A DNA stretch of 64,000 bases from Euborellia annulipes (GCA_023213315.1 JAKCPI010002496.1:98633-162632); one strand, 5' to 3'; positions 33,564 through 45,288 are shown, counted from the first letter of the stretch. Translations and numbers: made by a program. The notes: generated from the sequence alone by a model not told the origin.

Positions 33564-33636
33564 CAAATAATATCCAGAAGAGGAGATTGCAGACGTTCGG
33601 AGATGTCCCAAAACCGGAGTTTATTCAAACAGCAAT
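33564..33636 (-). CDS. Candidate internal exon (73 bp)
   Basis: On the minus strand a good acceptor CTCTCTTGTTTCAG precedes, and a good donor GTGAGTT follows, a 73-bp segment. One frame is open throughout and reads CLNKLRFWDISERLQSPLLD plus two residues; the other two have stops. I do not recognise the protein. Chance splice-like signals are common in 64 kb, so this remains a candidate for a minus-strand gene with large introns. Confidence 0.3.
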
Positions 33637-33919
33637 CTGAAACAAGAGAGAAAATTTTCAAAGTATTTAACAGGTTGACGCTTTTGACGTCTATAGACGT
33701 CTTACATTATAATTATTATAAATAAATGCAGATGAAGCAAATATTGATTTTAAATTTATTTTCTTTTAAATTCTTCAATATCAATAATTGTAATAATTCT
33801 AATGAATAAATAATAAAATCATTGGAATTTTACACTTAAATTTCTTAATAAATATAATGACATATTGCATAGAATTATTGATAAAGTATTTCTCAAAAAA
33901 ATAAATAATTAATTTTATT

Positions 33920-34148
33920 AAAGAATTATATATATCATGTGTTGGTCCATGAGGTAATTATGAAAAACATATAACCAAGTATTTATTAATTTAAATAAGC
34001 GAAAAATGTAGGTCGGGAGTTGACACGGATCTTGTCGATTTACGCTCAACATGCCCTACTGCGTAAATCGACAAGATCCGTGGTGCAACTCCCGGGGTAC
34101 CTACATTTTTCGCTATTTAAATTAATAAATACTTGGTTATATGTTTTC
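33920..34148. mobile_element. Palindromic tRNA-like insertion TP-2
   Basis: A second copy of TP-1 (229 bp) with its own perfect 12-bp duplication ATTAATTTTATT (33908-33919, 34149-34160). The lead-in ATATATATCATGTGTTGGTC, the arms and the central GTAAATCGACAAGATCCGTG are shared with TP-1, with small deletions in the left arm. Confidence 0.75.
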
Positions 34149-34301
34149 ATTAATTTTATTTCTTTAAAAGAAGAATAAAGGTATTTAATTAAAATTTTAT
34201 AATGGTATTTGAAAGGTGGAAGAAAAGGCTATATCTGTCAGTCCGTGTAGATTTAACAGTTTTTGCCTTCTTCAGTCTTCAGTGCCGAAAACTTTAGTAA
34301 T

Positions 34302-34368
34302 GTACTTTTTTTTTTTTAAACACTCACACTTTTTTCCCATTCACACTCAGTATTCACATAGTTAAATT
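34302..34368 (-). mobile_element. SINE S1 tail fragment
   Basis: Poly-T on the plus strand followed by AAACACTCACACTTTTTTCC, as in the tails at 7.57 and 12.2 kb. Confidence 0.5.
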
Positions 34369-34605
34369 ATATATAATCCAATAAAAACAAAAAACTTTAA
34401 TGTTGATTTTCTCACAACTCGGTAGCTGGCGCTTGACACACTAATGCGTAACAGGGTCCATATAATAATAATAAACAAATTTCCCTCTGACTTCAATTTT
34501 AAATATCTCTCTCCCACTCCACTTCCTGTAACTCTAGTCAATCTGCGCCCTGTGCCCCATACACACCGGGACGAAAGTCAGCCGCTAGCGCTTTAAAAGA
34601 AAAAA

Positions 34606-35280
34606 TCTGGTGTGACTGGCGCACAGCACACAACTTCTCTTACCTTCGGTAATCGAAAGTTGTGTACTGTGCTTGTCTCACCAGATTTTTTGTGTCGACA
34701 TGTATTTAGTTTCCGACAGTACGGTACATTCGATTTTCAAGATGTAAAATTTATAAGTATGGCGAAATATTTATATTTTGTTACCATGGCAACCATTTCT
34801 CCTATCTTTTCTATGGAGTACAAGAGTAAAGTGGTCTTCAGAAGATTTCAATCACAAAATGAGAATAATGACATTTTAAAGAGAATCTAAAAAATAATTG
34901 ATTTTTGAATTTTAAAAAAATCGTTGGAGCAAATTTTGAGAAAATCGAAAAAAACTGAAAAAGTGAATCAGTAAAGTACTAGTACTTTTTGGTCGATTTT
35001 GTTCAAAAGCTTCGTGTCACGTCCCATGGGGTGCCTAGCTTAAATATAAAATTTCAACTTCCTAGGTCTTTTCGTTCTTGAGATATCTTGTTCACAGACA
35101 CACAGACAGACAGACACACAGACACACAGACAGACAGACCATGTCGCGAAAACCACTTTTTTGGATTCAGGAGACCTCAAAACGTGAAGATCCATCAAAA
35201 TCTCGACATCGAATTTTTGACATGAATCCAATACTTTCTCTCTATATATATATTACATATATACATAGGTAAGAGAAAGT
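34606..35280 (-). mobile_element. HEL1 element, complete
   Basis: A 675-bp copy with hairpin end, GTTACCATGGCAACC, the ACTAGTACT box, a CAGACAGACAGACACACAGA microsatellite and the start on the minus strand (GGTAAGAGAAAGT at the right). A-runs of about six bases flank both sides. Confidence 0.85.
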
Positions 35281-35458
35281 AAAAAATGTTCCGCAAAAAT
35301 TCCGTGTGAAAAAATGTAGTTTCTTAAAAAAAATTTTCCTCAGAAAAATTTTTGAGTTCAGCCCCCCCCCCCCGAAAAAAATTTCTATGTACTCCCCTGA
35401 TAGTAATAATACGTACTTTATTTCGAACAGAGATCATTTGATTCCCTTATTTGGCCTC

Positions 35459-35680
35459 AAAACATTTATTTCGACATCGAATTTTTGACAATACTTTCTA
35501 TTGCTCTATATCGCACTTTCAAACGCCTTCCCAGATAGCACAGTACGTCTTATGTACGTACATAAGACCACAATTCGTCTTATGTACGTACATAAGACGT
35601 ACTGTGCTATCTGGGTTTTGTTGAATTTCGTACTTTCGCCATTATGACTCTCAGCAGGCGATATATAGGTAAGAGAAAGT
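35459..35680 (-). mobile_element. HEL1 5' fragment with nested MITE
   Basis: AAAACATTTATTTCGACATC, GAATTTTTGACAATACTTTC and GGTAAGAGAAAGT are HEL1 start sequence. The central AT palindrome is split by unrelated bases containing the short MITE. Confidence 0.6.
35530..35615. mobile_element. Perfect short palindromic MITE
   Basis: An 86-bp element that is almost entirely inverted repeat: CCCAGATAGCACAGTACGTC, then TTATGTACGTACATAAGAC on each arm around CACAATTC. The ends are intact and identical, which suggests recent origin. The superfamily is not clear from ends or duplications. Confidence 0.75.
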
Positions 35681-36391
35681 AATAAATAAATAATCTAAAA
35701 TAATCTAATTAAACGTTTGAAAAACGCAAATAATTATTAAATTTAATTCTTCACAATTATTTAAGCCTATTAATGGTGGATGATGAAAAGTTGCAAAGAC
35801 CCAAAGATTATTCAATAAAATTATTACACCCCCGGATTAAAACAGGGAGAGAGATTAATGACGACAACATTTAATTTTATTATATTAAATTTAAATTAGC
35901 TTTCAGCATTTTAATTACTCGGGAGTAAAAAATAGGCAATTAAATTACAAAATGTTGAATAGCGCACACCTTTTGGTATTTTTTCTCTCTTTCCACCCCC
36001 CCCCCCCTTACATTGGTTATGATAGTAATAAAGTGTTTCAGTTCTCTTTAAAAAATACATTCACTTATATTTGCATTTCATTGGAAATGGAAAGCTAAAA
36101 GCTAAATAGAATAAAGAGATAGATATTCTCCTGGAGGGCGGTTTATTTTTTTATATGATGATCGCCATCAATCATTCATTCAAAAAGCTACGAGTGCATC
36201 GCTAAAATATAGGGCAACTAGAAAAAGAAAAGAGAGCCAATAAATAAAAAGAAAGAAATTGGGAAGCAATAAGAGGCAAAGCGATAGTTTAACTTGAGAA
36301 TGGATGATGCTTTTTCAAAAACTGGGAGGTGGAACGATCAAGGTCTTAGAATAGAGGTAAAGCTCCATGTCATAAAATTTGTACCTTGAGT
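35681..36391. other. Non-coding stretch
   Basis: Contains a poly-C patch near 35996-36007. No gene recognised. Confidence 0.5.
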
Positions 36392-36452
36392 TGTTTCATT
36401 AATTTATTAAATCTCAAACTAGTGACGTTTCGGTTCTCGTTTGAGCTCTTTA

Positions 36453-36835
36453 GGAGCCATCCATAAATTACGTCACACGAATTTCAAGACTTTTTAACCC
36501 CTCCCCCGTCCTTGTCACAGGTTGTCACATTTTTAAAAATCCCTCCTCCCTGATGTGACGTCACACATTTTCCAATTTTATCAATAGACACCCAATTATG
36601 CTAATTAAAAATACAAAAATTAATCATCTTGTGTCCATCGACTTTGGACCCCCCAAAATATATTATAGATTGCGTTCGTAAATATTAAAAATTTTTTTGT
36701 TCACCTATAAATTTCGCGTTTTGGCATCTCGAATTTTGAAATGTGACGTCACAAGGTTTTTCACCCCCCTGCCCCTTGTCACATTCTGGTGGTACCCTCC
36801 CCCTTTTAGGTGTGACGTAATTTATGGATGGCCCC
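36453..36835. mobile_element. MITE, PIF/Harbinger-like
   Basis: The ends GGAGCCATCCATAAATTACG and, inverted, GGGGCCATCCATAAATTACG continue into TCACAC. TTA lies on both sides (36450-36452, 36836-36838). The interior repeats TGTGACGTCACA words near each end. It sits beside a decayed hammerhead-like module (GACGTTTCGG at 36424), and TGTTTCATTAATTT (36394) reappears inverted near 36925, so the MITE may have split an older palindrome. Confidence 0.65.
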
Positions 36836-36955
36836 TTAATTATAATAAGTTGAAGGATTATTGCCATTATTAGGGGTATATAATGACAGCTCTGTTGTTG
36901 ATTCAAACAAAAAGCAAAAAATTTTAAATTAATGAAACAAAACAGCCATAAATAA

Positions 36956-37316
36956 CACTTCATCTACAATAATTGACTGGGGTTGGACAAAATAAAATCA
37001 ACCCCGGACATTAGCCAATATTGTAGACCGAGATACGGCCCATCAAAGTTAGACAAAGTTAGCAAAATAAATAAATATTATCACGGCAGAGAGTAATATA
37101 TAAATACATTAAAAGTTTCTCCAAATGTAAAACAGAAGAAATTCGTTCGGTCGAATCTTGGTTAATATTAGAGTCTACAAATTCGATTTATCATGCAAAT
37201 TTTAGCAAATTTAATACTCTATAATTTTTCATTATGTTGAACAAAATATATTTACTTCACGAGATATAAGCGAAAAATCGAAAAAAGTCTAAAATTTCTC
37301 GAAATGTAAAAAAAAA
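36956..37316. other. Non-coding stretch
   Basis: Nothing recognised. Confidence 0.5.
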
Positions 37317-37959
37317 TCTGGTGTGAATATCGCACAGCACACAACTTTCTCTTATCTTCGGTAATCGAAAGTTGTGTTCTGTGCTTGTCACACCAGATTT
37401 TTCGTGTCGACATATATTTAGTTTCCGACAGTACGGTACATTCGAATTTCAAGATGTACAATTTATAAGTATGGGAAAATATTTATATTTTGTTACCATA
37501 GCAACCATTTCTCCTGATCTTTTCTATGGAGTACAAGAGTAAAGTGGTCTTCAGAAGATGTCAATGGCAAAATGAGAATATACATTTTAAAGAGCATCTA
37601 AAGGGGGGAAATAATTGATTTTTGGATTTTAATCAAAATCGTTTGAGCGAGTTTTGAGAAAATCGGAAAAAAAACTTAAAAAGTACATCAGTAAAACTAT
37701 TAGTACTCTTGGGCTGATTTTGGTTAAAATCTTATTTTCATGCCCTAGAGGGGTGCCTAACTTAAATAAAAAATTTCAACCTCCTAGCTCAATTTCTTCA
37801 TGCTTTAAATTGAACCCAAACAGACAGACACACAGACAGACCATGTCGCGAACCCCGTTTTTTGAACTCAAACTTCAAAACGTATATTTCCATCCAAATC
37901 TCAACATCGAATTTTTGACACGAATCTAATACTTTATATATAAATAGGTAAGAGAAAGT
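37317..37959 (-). mobile_element. HEL1 element, complete
   Basis: A 643-bp copy: end hairpin, GTTACCATAGCAACC (one change from the X-box palindrome), GGTGCCTAACTTAAATA, a CAGACAGACACACAGACAGA microsatellite and a shortened start palindrome. Long A-runs flank it. Confidence 0.85.
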
Positions 37960-38826
37960 AAAAATAAATTAAATGACACTTTATTTTATCATTGTAGGCG
38001 ACGCCAAAGGCGGACTTATAATAGAAGGTTTTGTCCCTTATCAAAAGAGTATAGAACAAGACCAAAAACGACCGAGCGAGATTTCCCACAAGCCCCGTTT
38101 ACAAGATCAAAATTGAAGATAAGCCCAGTGTGGGTAATTATGTATCCATGATGATCATCAGATCTTATCTTTCTCTCTCTCTATCATTTCAGATAATGTA
38201 TGATGACGATGATGATCATCATCATATTTTATTTTTGTTTTTTTATGAATACAAAAACAAATTCTGTCAATATTTGATATCGACTTTGATATGATTGAAT
38301 AACAAAAAAAAATATTGAATAAAACGTCAAACAATAGAATATAATATTTTTAGCCAACAAAAAAGTCAACAAATAAATAAAAAAAAAATAACAAATTTCA
38401 CATTCATTTAATCGTAAAGACAAGGTTTTTTTGTTGTTGTTGTTGTTATTGCAACAGATGGCCGGAAGGCAAACCAACATTCTATTTAATTATTTAGTAT
38501 TTTATAAGTAGTGAAAGAAAGCAAATAATCGACAAATTTGAAACGTTTCAATAAACTTCGTTCATGAATATATTGAGGCTATTTGTTAATATAATTTGTT
38601 CTAAGATATATCGATTATCATAAATAAATTTTATACAAAATATTAATAGAGCCTTATTCAAGGTAAATCTTTCTCTCTAATGGAGCTCTGGGGCAGACAA
38701 AATAAATAATATTAATATAATAAATATCATAGTATAGTTATCTATTACCTAATCTCATGGTTATTAATCTTAAGAGTTAAGAGGCTTTATTTTTAAAGAT
38801 GATGGAGAAAATGGCTGTTTAATTTG
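37960..38826. other. Non-coding stretch
   Basis: Holds (ATG)n/(GAT)n patches near 38195-38225 and GTT repeats near 38430. No gene recognised. Confidence 0.5.
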
Positions 38827-39155
38827 ATAAGGATTGCGAATAGCAGCCAGGAAAAAATCAAATCAGACAAAAAAATTAGATCAATTTTTATCAGATTTAT
38901 TTGATCGTCGACGTTTCGGACGCCAGTCGCGCCCTTCCTCAGGACAATCAATCCTCAATCAAATACAGATGGAGGTATTTTTAGCGAAAACTGAAATCGT
39001 GCATGAAACAAAAATTTCAATATGCGACAAACTGAATGCATTCTTCGATGGCATTGCCTTAAGCACTTTGCAGTCAATAAATAAATCTGATAAAAATTGA
39101 TCTAATTTTTTGTCTGATTTGATTTTTTCCTGGCTGCTATTCGCAATCCTTATAT
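38827..39155. repeat. Palindromic hammerhead-like insertion HP-4
   Basis: Outer arms AAGGATTGCGAATAGCAGCC (38830) and its inverse (to 39152), with AAAATCAAATCAGACAAAAA and GATAAAAATTGATCTAATTT mirrored inside. The hammerhead-like module lies in the left half only. The tail word CTGGCTGC next to T-rich sequence also ends HP elements at 45.9, 47.6 and 60.0 kb. The two open frames here are products of the palindrome. Confidence 0.7.
38910..38942 (-). ncRNA. Hammerhead-like ribozyme module in HP-4
   Basis: On the minus strand: a 7-bp stem I (GATTGTC before, GACGATC after, one wobble), CTGAGGA, spare A, stem II GGGCGC/GCGTCC with loop GACTG, and GAAACGTC. All three helices can be drawn, stem III as the two-base-pair or dimeric ACGT. 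Confidence 0.6.
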
Positions 39156-39752
39156 TTATTTTTAAATTTTTGATGAAATTTCCCAAATTAGTCAATAGTT
39201 TGGTGAGCAAGCTACCTTCTCTCAACTCTAATCAAAGGCGTATATAAAGGGGGCGCCCCCCCTCGAAATTTTCCAAATGCATATACATATATGGGTGATT
39301 CTTTTACAAACCGAACACTTTCTGACCGACATGTTTTTGATTTGGCTGAAATTTTTTTTACGGGTTCTATATCGAAAAAAAAGATAGCCATCCGCGAGGA
39401 TTTTCTTTTTTCTTTAATATTTTGGGAAATATCGAGGGTGGAAAATGTGAAAATTTGATGATTTTCGGCTTAGAAGCTCACTTTTAAAAATTCATAATCA
39501 ACTCTGGTTCTATTTGAGCTAGAAAAAATCTTTTTTTTTCCATTTTAAAGCTAAAAGAGTGTACTTTAAGAAAAAAAATTGTTCCACCAAATAGGGTTAT
39601 TTTTCGATATTTTTTTGTCTAAAAAATGAGGTTTTTCGAGAAAAAAACTAATTTCGGAGTTAATTACTCGAGATTTTTTTATTCATTCTATTAGAATTTT
39701 TCTTCCTGCACAAATCCACATCACATTTAGTCTGATCTCATTAGCCGTTCGG

Positions 39753-40130
39753 AATCTACAGGGGTTTAAACTTTCAAATTAGAATTTACCGCAGCGAGGT
39801 AAAATAAAATGATAGGAAAAAAATAAAGGGTGAAATCTTTAGCTGAAAACTCATTCTTTCTAACCGTATATTCCCCATAATTATACCTCTTAAGACAGAG
39901 GAGTTATTCAAACCGATAAACTTTTTCGTGCATGCCCTAGGGCAAGAAAATAAATCTTTAATAAATTTTGGTAGAACCGGCGCGCTGATATGCCGTATCA
40001 CACTAGATTATTTCATTTTGACGTGACAACAAAGATTTCACCGTTTATTTTTTTCCTATCATTTTATTTTACCGCGCTGTGGTAAATTCTAATTTGAAAG
40101 TTTAAACCCCTGTAGATTCCGAACGGCTTT
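39753..40130. repeat. Palindromic repeat R5, copy 1
   Basis: Arms of about 95 bp: GCCGTTCGGAATCTACAGGG, TTTAAACTTTCAAATTAGAA, TTTACCGC and AAAATGATAGGAAAAAAATA at the left, inverted at the right. The centre (ACCGTATATTCCCC, CCTCTTAAGACAGAGGAGTT) and one arm recur at 44.54-44.79 kb. No frame. A foldback element is inferred. Confidence 0.7.
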
Positions 40131-40174
40131 ATCTCAAAGAAAAATTTTGGCATTCAGAGTATTTGTTTTTATTC

Positions 40175-40430
40175 GATTTTGACCCTAGATATACGATGTT
40201 TTGAGGTCCCCTTAGTAAAAAAAAAGTGGTTTTCGAGAGCTTGGTCTGTCTGTGAGTCTGTCTATGAACAAGAATATCTCAAGAATCGGAAAGAGCTAGG
40301 AGGTTGAAATTTAATATTTAAGTTAGGCACCCCGATGGGACGTGACACGAAGCTTTTGAACAAAATCGACAAAAGAGTAGCCTACTAGTACTTTACCGAT
40401 GCACTTTTTCAATTTTTTTTTTTATTCTAA
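40175..40430 (+). mobile_element. HEL1 internal fragment
   Basis: GATGTTTTGAGGTCCCCTTA, a GGTCTGTCTGTGAG microsatellite, GAGCTAGGAGGTTGAAATTT and CTAGTACTTTACCGATGCAC. Both ends are missing. Confidence 0.7.
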
Positions 40431-40552
40431 ATTTTTCCGTTTTCCCCTGAGCCCCGATAGGCCTTAATCTAACTTTTTCCTGATTTTACCTGACCCCTGG
40501 GCCCCCTCTCCCCCCCCCTTATAAACGCACCTGATAAGTGGGTCCAGGCATA

Positions 40553-40650
40553 TTTATTTATATCATTTGAAATCCAAATGATTCAAATAACTGCTTGGGA
40601 TCAGAACTTCGTGTCTTTAAGAATATAAATATTGACATTTATCAACACCT
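40553..40650 (-). mobile_element. SINE, family with TGTCAATATT spacer
   Basis: On the minus strand: CCATGGGCAAGAGGTGTTGA (A-box region), TGTCAATATTTATATTCTTA, a diverged B box GTTCTGATCCC, and the end ATATGCCTGGACCC. The same order occurs at 47.9 kb and 54.6 kb. Confidence 0.55.
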
Positions 40651-43089
40651 CTTGCCCATGGGGGGGGGGGAATAAAAAATAAAACAATATGATATTATTC
40701 AAAGAGAGTACTCGATCTCAAATTGAAAATGATAAATGAAACTTTTTACTGCTGTAATTAAAATCGTTTTACACAAGCCAATTTCTTTAACAAGAAATAG
40801 TCTACAATTTAAATTCAATTAATTGAAATTCGGGTAAATAAATGGTTTTAGCGACGACCTTTAATTAAAACTCCACGAAAACAATCATTTTTTATAAGTC
40901 TCAATTTTATATTAATTCAATAATAAATCATAAAGTACTTAAAATTCAAAAATGACATTCTAACAGAAAAACAAATTAATATTCCAGACTACGTAGCGAG
41001 AGCTAGCTAGTTTCTCCGTTTCTTATCGCTAATTCCAAACTTGAACAGAATCGTCTATTGGATGGTGAGTGGGAGTGTGATAATCAATTTAACACAACCA
41101 GAGAGAGAGATTCCTTCTTACCACCTTAGTTCCATTAAAAGGAAGAATTTTTTTACTCCTCTTAATTGAAATTCAAGAGAAAGAGAGAGAATAAGATGTT
41201 ATTTATGTAATCACTCGATTAATTTATACATTTGTTTTAAAACTTTGTTTTGTTTATTAATAGTAAACTCGAAATTTATAGTCGAGAATAAAATAAAAAA
41301 AAAATAAAGTGAAACATTTTAATTAAAATGTTTAATTAGTCGAGAGCGATATAAAAAACGAATTTCTATTTGAATAAAAAAAAAATATATATTTGTCATT
41401 TGGAAAATAGAAGGGGTTTTCAGAGAAATATTGATTTCACCAGCAGTTCTAAAAATCGGGTATAAACTGAACTCCTGTGTTTTGAAATTTAGCTAGAAGA
41501 GTTCGTGCTCCAAGGGTCATTAGTTCACTTCCAGTCCTAAGCTTTTACCTACCAATTAATGTTATGACTAAAGACCGGACAAAAAAGCATAAAAATATGG
41601 AAAAAAAGTTTTTCAATAAACATAAAATTTGATAAAAGCATCTCATAAGCAACTTCTACTCATACCAATGGCGGATACAAATCTCTGTTCTGGTAAACAA
41701 GTACAAAAGGGGTAGAAATTACTTCTTGTCAAAGTTTGAAAAAAATAATAATCTATGAAATATAAAGTTACGCTTTTGTAAATAAATCAGTAAAAATATG
41801 ACGTTTATAAAAACTAAATTTATTTAAAGAAAAATCTACATGGGGTAGACGTACCCTTTACTCAAGGGGCAAAAAATTGCGTCTTGAGAAAATTTGTAGA
41901 GTGGAAAAATAACTTGGGAGGGAGGGGGTGGCCTTTAAACAAACAGAAATAAAATTAATTTTTATAAGAAATTCTAAAAGATTTTAGTGAGAAAAACAAA
42001 TGCAATTTTATTCATTAATTTATTTTTATAATTGAATGTGAATTAATGAATATCTATAAGGGGATGCGTGAGCCGAGGGGGATCGAATTATATCTAAAAC
42101 TACAAACAAAGGAAATATATTCACCAAACGAAGGCTTGTGGCATGTTACGACACAGAAACGTAAGCAAATTAAAAAAAAATCATCTGAATTTTTACACTT
42201 ATAATTAGGGGAGGCGAGTGGAGAAACTGCTTAAGAAAATCAGGCATTCAGACAGTGAAAAAAGAAAATTCCACCTCCAAAAATCTCACTTATTACTAGG
42301 CCACTGACGAGAGATAAAAGTTTAGGAATTTATATTTTCAATTATTTAATAATAATTTCTTATTAAATATTATAGGAGAATATAAATTCTCTGTTAGAGG
42401 GGTGGAGGGTGAGGAGGGAGGGAAAGAAATCATTGCTTAAATGTAAAGCATTTACAAAAAAAATAATTTTCTATTTTCATTTTTAAAGAAAAAAACTATT
42501 TTGTTTATTAGAAGGGGTGATTTACACCCTTTCTCACCCTCCCTCTGGGGCACACGAATTCATCATAGAGTTATATTTTAAAAATTGGATAATTTTATCA
42601 GTATATTATAAGAGAGAAAAATAAAATACAAAATTACTTTAATTCGTTATGCAAATGAGATGCGAAAATATTCGTTACCTTAATAATAAGATGACCAGGT
42701 GGGGAGTTTGGTGGATGAATGTCTTATTTGCACAAATCACAACACAATATAATATAAACTAAACACACGCGAGAGAGAGAAAAAGAAACCGAATGACTCA
42801 TGGCTCGACTCAAATAAAAACGCCTGGCAGGTAGGCAACAAGCAAGCAGGCTTTAGAAGCATTGCTCTCTGAGCTCCCAGGAATAAAAAAATTCTCTATT
42901 TAAAAAAAATTCTATTCACTTGCAAACTAACGGGGTTTTATTCCGTTGGGAATAAATTCGAAATTAAATAACTATTAAAAGACTCACTTCATTTATCCAC
43001 TCTTAAAACTCACCCCCAATAAAATACTTCCAAGTATTATTTTTGTATTTATTTATTTATTAGGAATATATTTAAAGTGAAAGAAGAAT
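40651..43089. other. Non-coding stretch with worn transposon remnants
   Basis: No gene recognised. 41660-41720 (GGCGGATACAA, CTGGTAAACAAGTACA) resembles the hAT-like element at 48.9 kb. 41840-41880 resembles, inverted, the CCCTTTTGAGTAAGG unit of the Transib-like tandem repeat. Confidence 0.4.
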
Positions 43090-43174
43090 CCGTATATTTA
43101 ACTTTTAATTTGTAAAGATCAGCCCAAAAAAATTAAAGTTATAGCCGCATATTTGCCATTTTGACCAACTGTGC
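43090..43174 (-). mobile_element. Transib-like terminal fragment
   Basis: Read on the minus strand, CACAGTTGGTCAAAATGGCA, GCGGCTATAACT and TTTTTTGGGCTGATCTTTAC parallel the right end of the 16.7-18.7 kb element (CACAGTGGGCTGAAATCGAA, GCGGCCATAATT, TTTTTTGGGCGGATTTTTAC). It is a second, older copy; the partner end is not found. Confidence 0.55.
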
Positions 43175-44440
43175 AGCGAGGGGGTGCGAATCTTCCATCT
43201 TCTTGTAAGGCCTTCGGAATCGCTCACACCCCACCCGCGTTATCCTCTATATTTTTTTTTTAGTTGAGGGATGTTTAAGGAAGGGTGAGGTGGGTTTGTC
43301 AGCTGGAATATGTAGAAAATCAGTGAAAAAATTGTGAAAGAAAAAATCGATCATTTTTAATGATTTTTTTGCAATTTAAAAGACAAAATCCTCCCCCCAC
43401 ATCCCACCCTTGGATCCAAATGTTAATGTTTTTTAACTTTTCACTTCTCTAGACCTTCTGAAGAAATGTTAAGGCTAAAATATTCCTTTTCATCCCTCCA
43501 AATTTGATTCATGGCCCTATAATTAACGTAAAGGGGTGGAAATAAGTAGGGCGCTCCCCCCCGAAAACGGTACATGGTGGGGGAAAACGGAGGTCATATT
43601 TGGATTCAGGAGGTCATTTTACTTAAGAATCTGAAGGAATTTTCTCGGGGCTTTTTTTCCTGCCGCACTGTTATTATTATATTTATTTAATTTTTTCCCT
43701 TATCTGAACTCCTAGCTACACTATTCAAAATAAAAATCTATTCTCGAGATAAAACAATCTAGTCAAAAGAACAAGATTTTTTTGTTTTCATACGGTGTAA
43801 TATTACTTGAACATACATTTAAAACGAGTGTCTTTTAAAACAAAAAAAGAAAGGCGTTGGTTCAAATATATATATTTTCAAAATGGTTGTAAAAGAAAAG
43901 TATTTTATAGGATAGGAAATAAATCTTTAAGAAATGTTTATGTAATGAAAAAAAATATATTATTTTTAGTACAAGAAAAAGAATTTAAAGCATGCAAATA
44001 TAGATTTGAATTATTCAACTCCCCACCTCATCCTATTTAACATACATGTCTATTTACATTGACTGAGATTAATTAACAGCCTGTTGCTGGCTGCTTCTGA
44101 CGGAATTTAAAAATCAAATTTATAAAGAGAGAGATTTTTTCGGTTATTTAAGTAAATTATTAAAATATATGTAGAATAAGTGAAAGGGAGAGAAAATAAA
44201 AAAAGGAGGCTTTTTACTGATGGCGCTTTTTAAAGAAAAATCCATTTTCTAAATGCTTTCGTTTAATTTGTCAGATTACTTGAAATTCAGTAAATATCTA
44301 TAAAATTTAAATATAATTAAATTCAAAACTTATTTACTTGCACTAATATAGAGCTACTGTGGGTATTAAACACCAAAAAATTATAAACTGGACTATAGAT
44401 AAAATAATAATTTGTCAAAATCCTTAGATGCCGCAGAAAA
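43175..44440. other. Non-coding stretch
   Basis: Less AT-rich to 43640, with poly-C/poly-G patches. Near 44460 a small hairpin ATGGTGTGACTGTGCTGCAA with ACACCATATTTT resembles a miniature HEL1-type end. No gene. Confidence 0.4.
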
Positions 44441-44539
44441 AAAAAAATTAAATAAATAATATGGTGTGACTGTGCTGCAACACCATATTTTGATGTGACA
44501 ACGTCTTACAATGCATATATAGAGGCCGGGTAGGGAGGC

Positions 44540-44790
44540 ACGCGCGAAAAAGTTTAGCGGCTTGAATAACTCCTGTCTTAAGAGGTATAATTATGTTAAT
44601 ATACGGTTAGAAAGAATGAGTCTTCAGCTAAAGATTTCACCATATATTTTTTTCCTATCATTTCATTTTATAGTGCGGCGGTAAATTCTAATTTAAAAGT
44701 TTAAACCACTGTAGATTCCGAACGGCTAATCAGATCAGACTAAATGTGATGTCAATTTGTGCAGAAAGAAAACTGAATTGACTATACATA
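44540..44790 (+). repeat. Repeat R5, copy 2 (single arm)
   Basis: GAAAAAGTTTAGCGGCTTGA, ACTCCTGTCTTAAGAGGTAT, TTTTTTTCCTATCATTTCAT and GTAGATTCCGAACGGCTAAT correspond inverted to about 39720-39945. Confidence 0.65.
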
Positions 44791-45057
44791 TTAAAAAATT
44801 CACATTAATGAACTGTCGAAATAAATTTTTTTCAAAAACCCTCATTTTTTAGAAGAACTTATCAAAAAAATCTGGTGTGACAAGCACAGAGCACAACTTT
44901 CGATTACCGAAGGTAAGAGAAAGTTGTGTGCTGTGCGCCAGTCACACCAGATTTTTCGTGACGACATTAGAATTCAAGATGTAAAATTTATAAATACGGG
45001 AGAATATTTAAATTTTGATACCATGGCAACCATTTCTCCTTATCTTCCTATGAAGTA

Positions 45058-45288
45058 CAGTGAGCGCCACAATTAAGTCCCCACCTGATAGCTTTAGCCT
45101 TAAGTATATGGTATAGTATAGGGTAAATGGTGAAATAATTTTAAATTTGAAAAGTTAAAATAAAATCATCTGTACCAGATCTGGTTTTACCTTTTCGGTT
45201 ATTAAAATTATTCCACTTTACACCATATACTATACCATATACTTAAGGTCAAAGCTATCAGGTGGGGACTAAATTGTGGCGCCCACTG
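45058..45288. mobile_element. Tc1/mariner-type MITE with TA duplication
   Basis: The 231-bp element has long inverted ends, CAGTGAGCGCCACAATTAAG and inverted CAGTGGGCGCCACAATTTAG, continuing through CCCCACCTGATAGCT and ATATGGTATAGTATA. TA is at 45056-45057 and 45289-45290; uninterrupted HEL1 copies have AGTACAAGAGTAAAG here. No transposase. Confidence 0.85.

Noticed and set aside
36421..36452. A functional hammerhead module beside the Harbinger-like MITE
   Set aside because: GAAACGTC is present on the minus strand, but the CTGANGA box is absent even after removing the MITE.
38834..39225. Overlapping 88-codon frames on both strands
   Set aside because: They mirror each other because the DNA is a palindrome; neither has a recognisable domain or coding bias.
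39232..40530. A 1.3-kb transposon bounded by AGGCGTATATAAAGGGGG and inverted AGGTGCGTTTATAAGGGGGG
   Set aside because: The ends match only loosely and I found no target duplication, so I do not call it.
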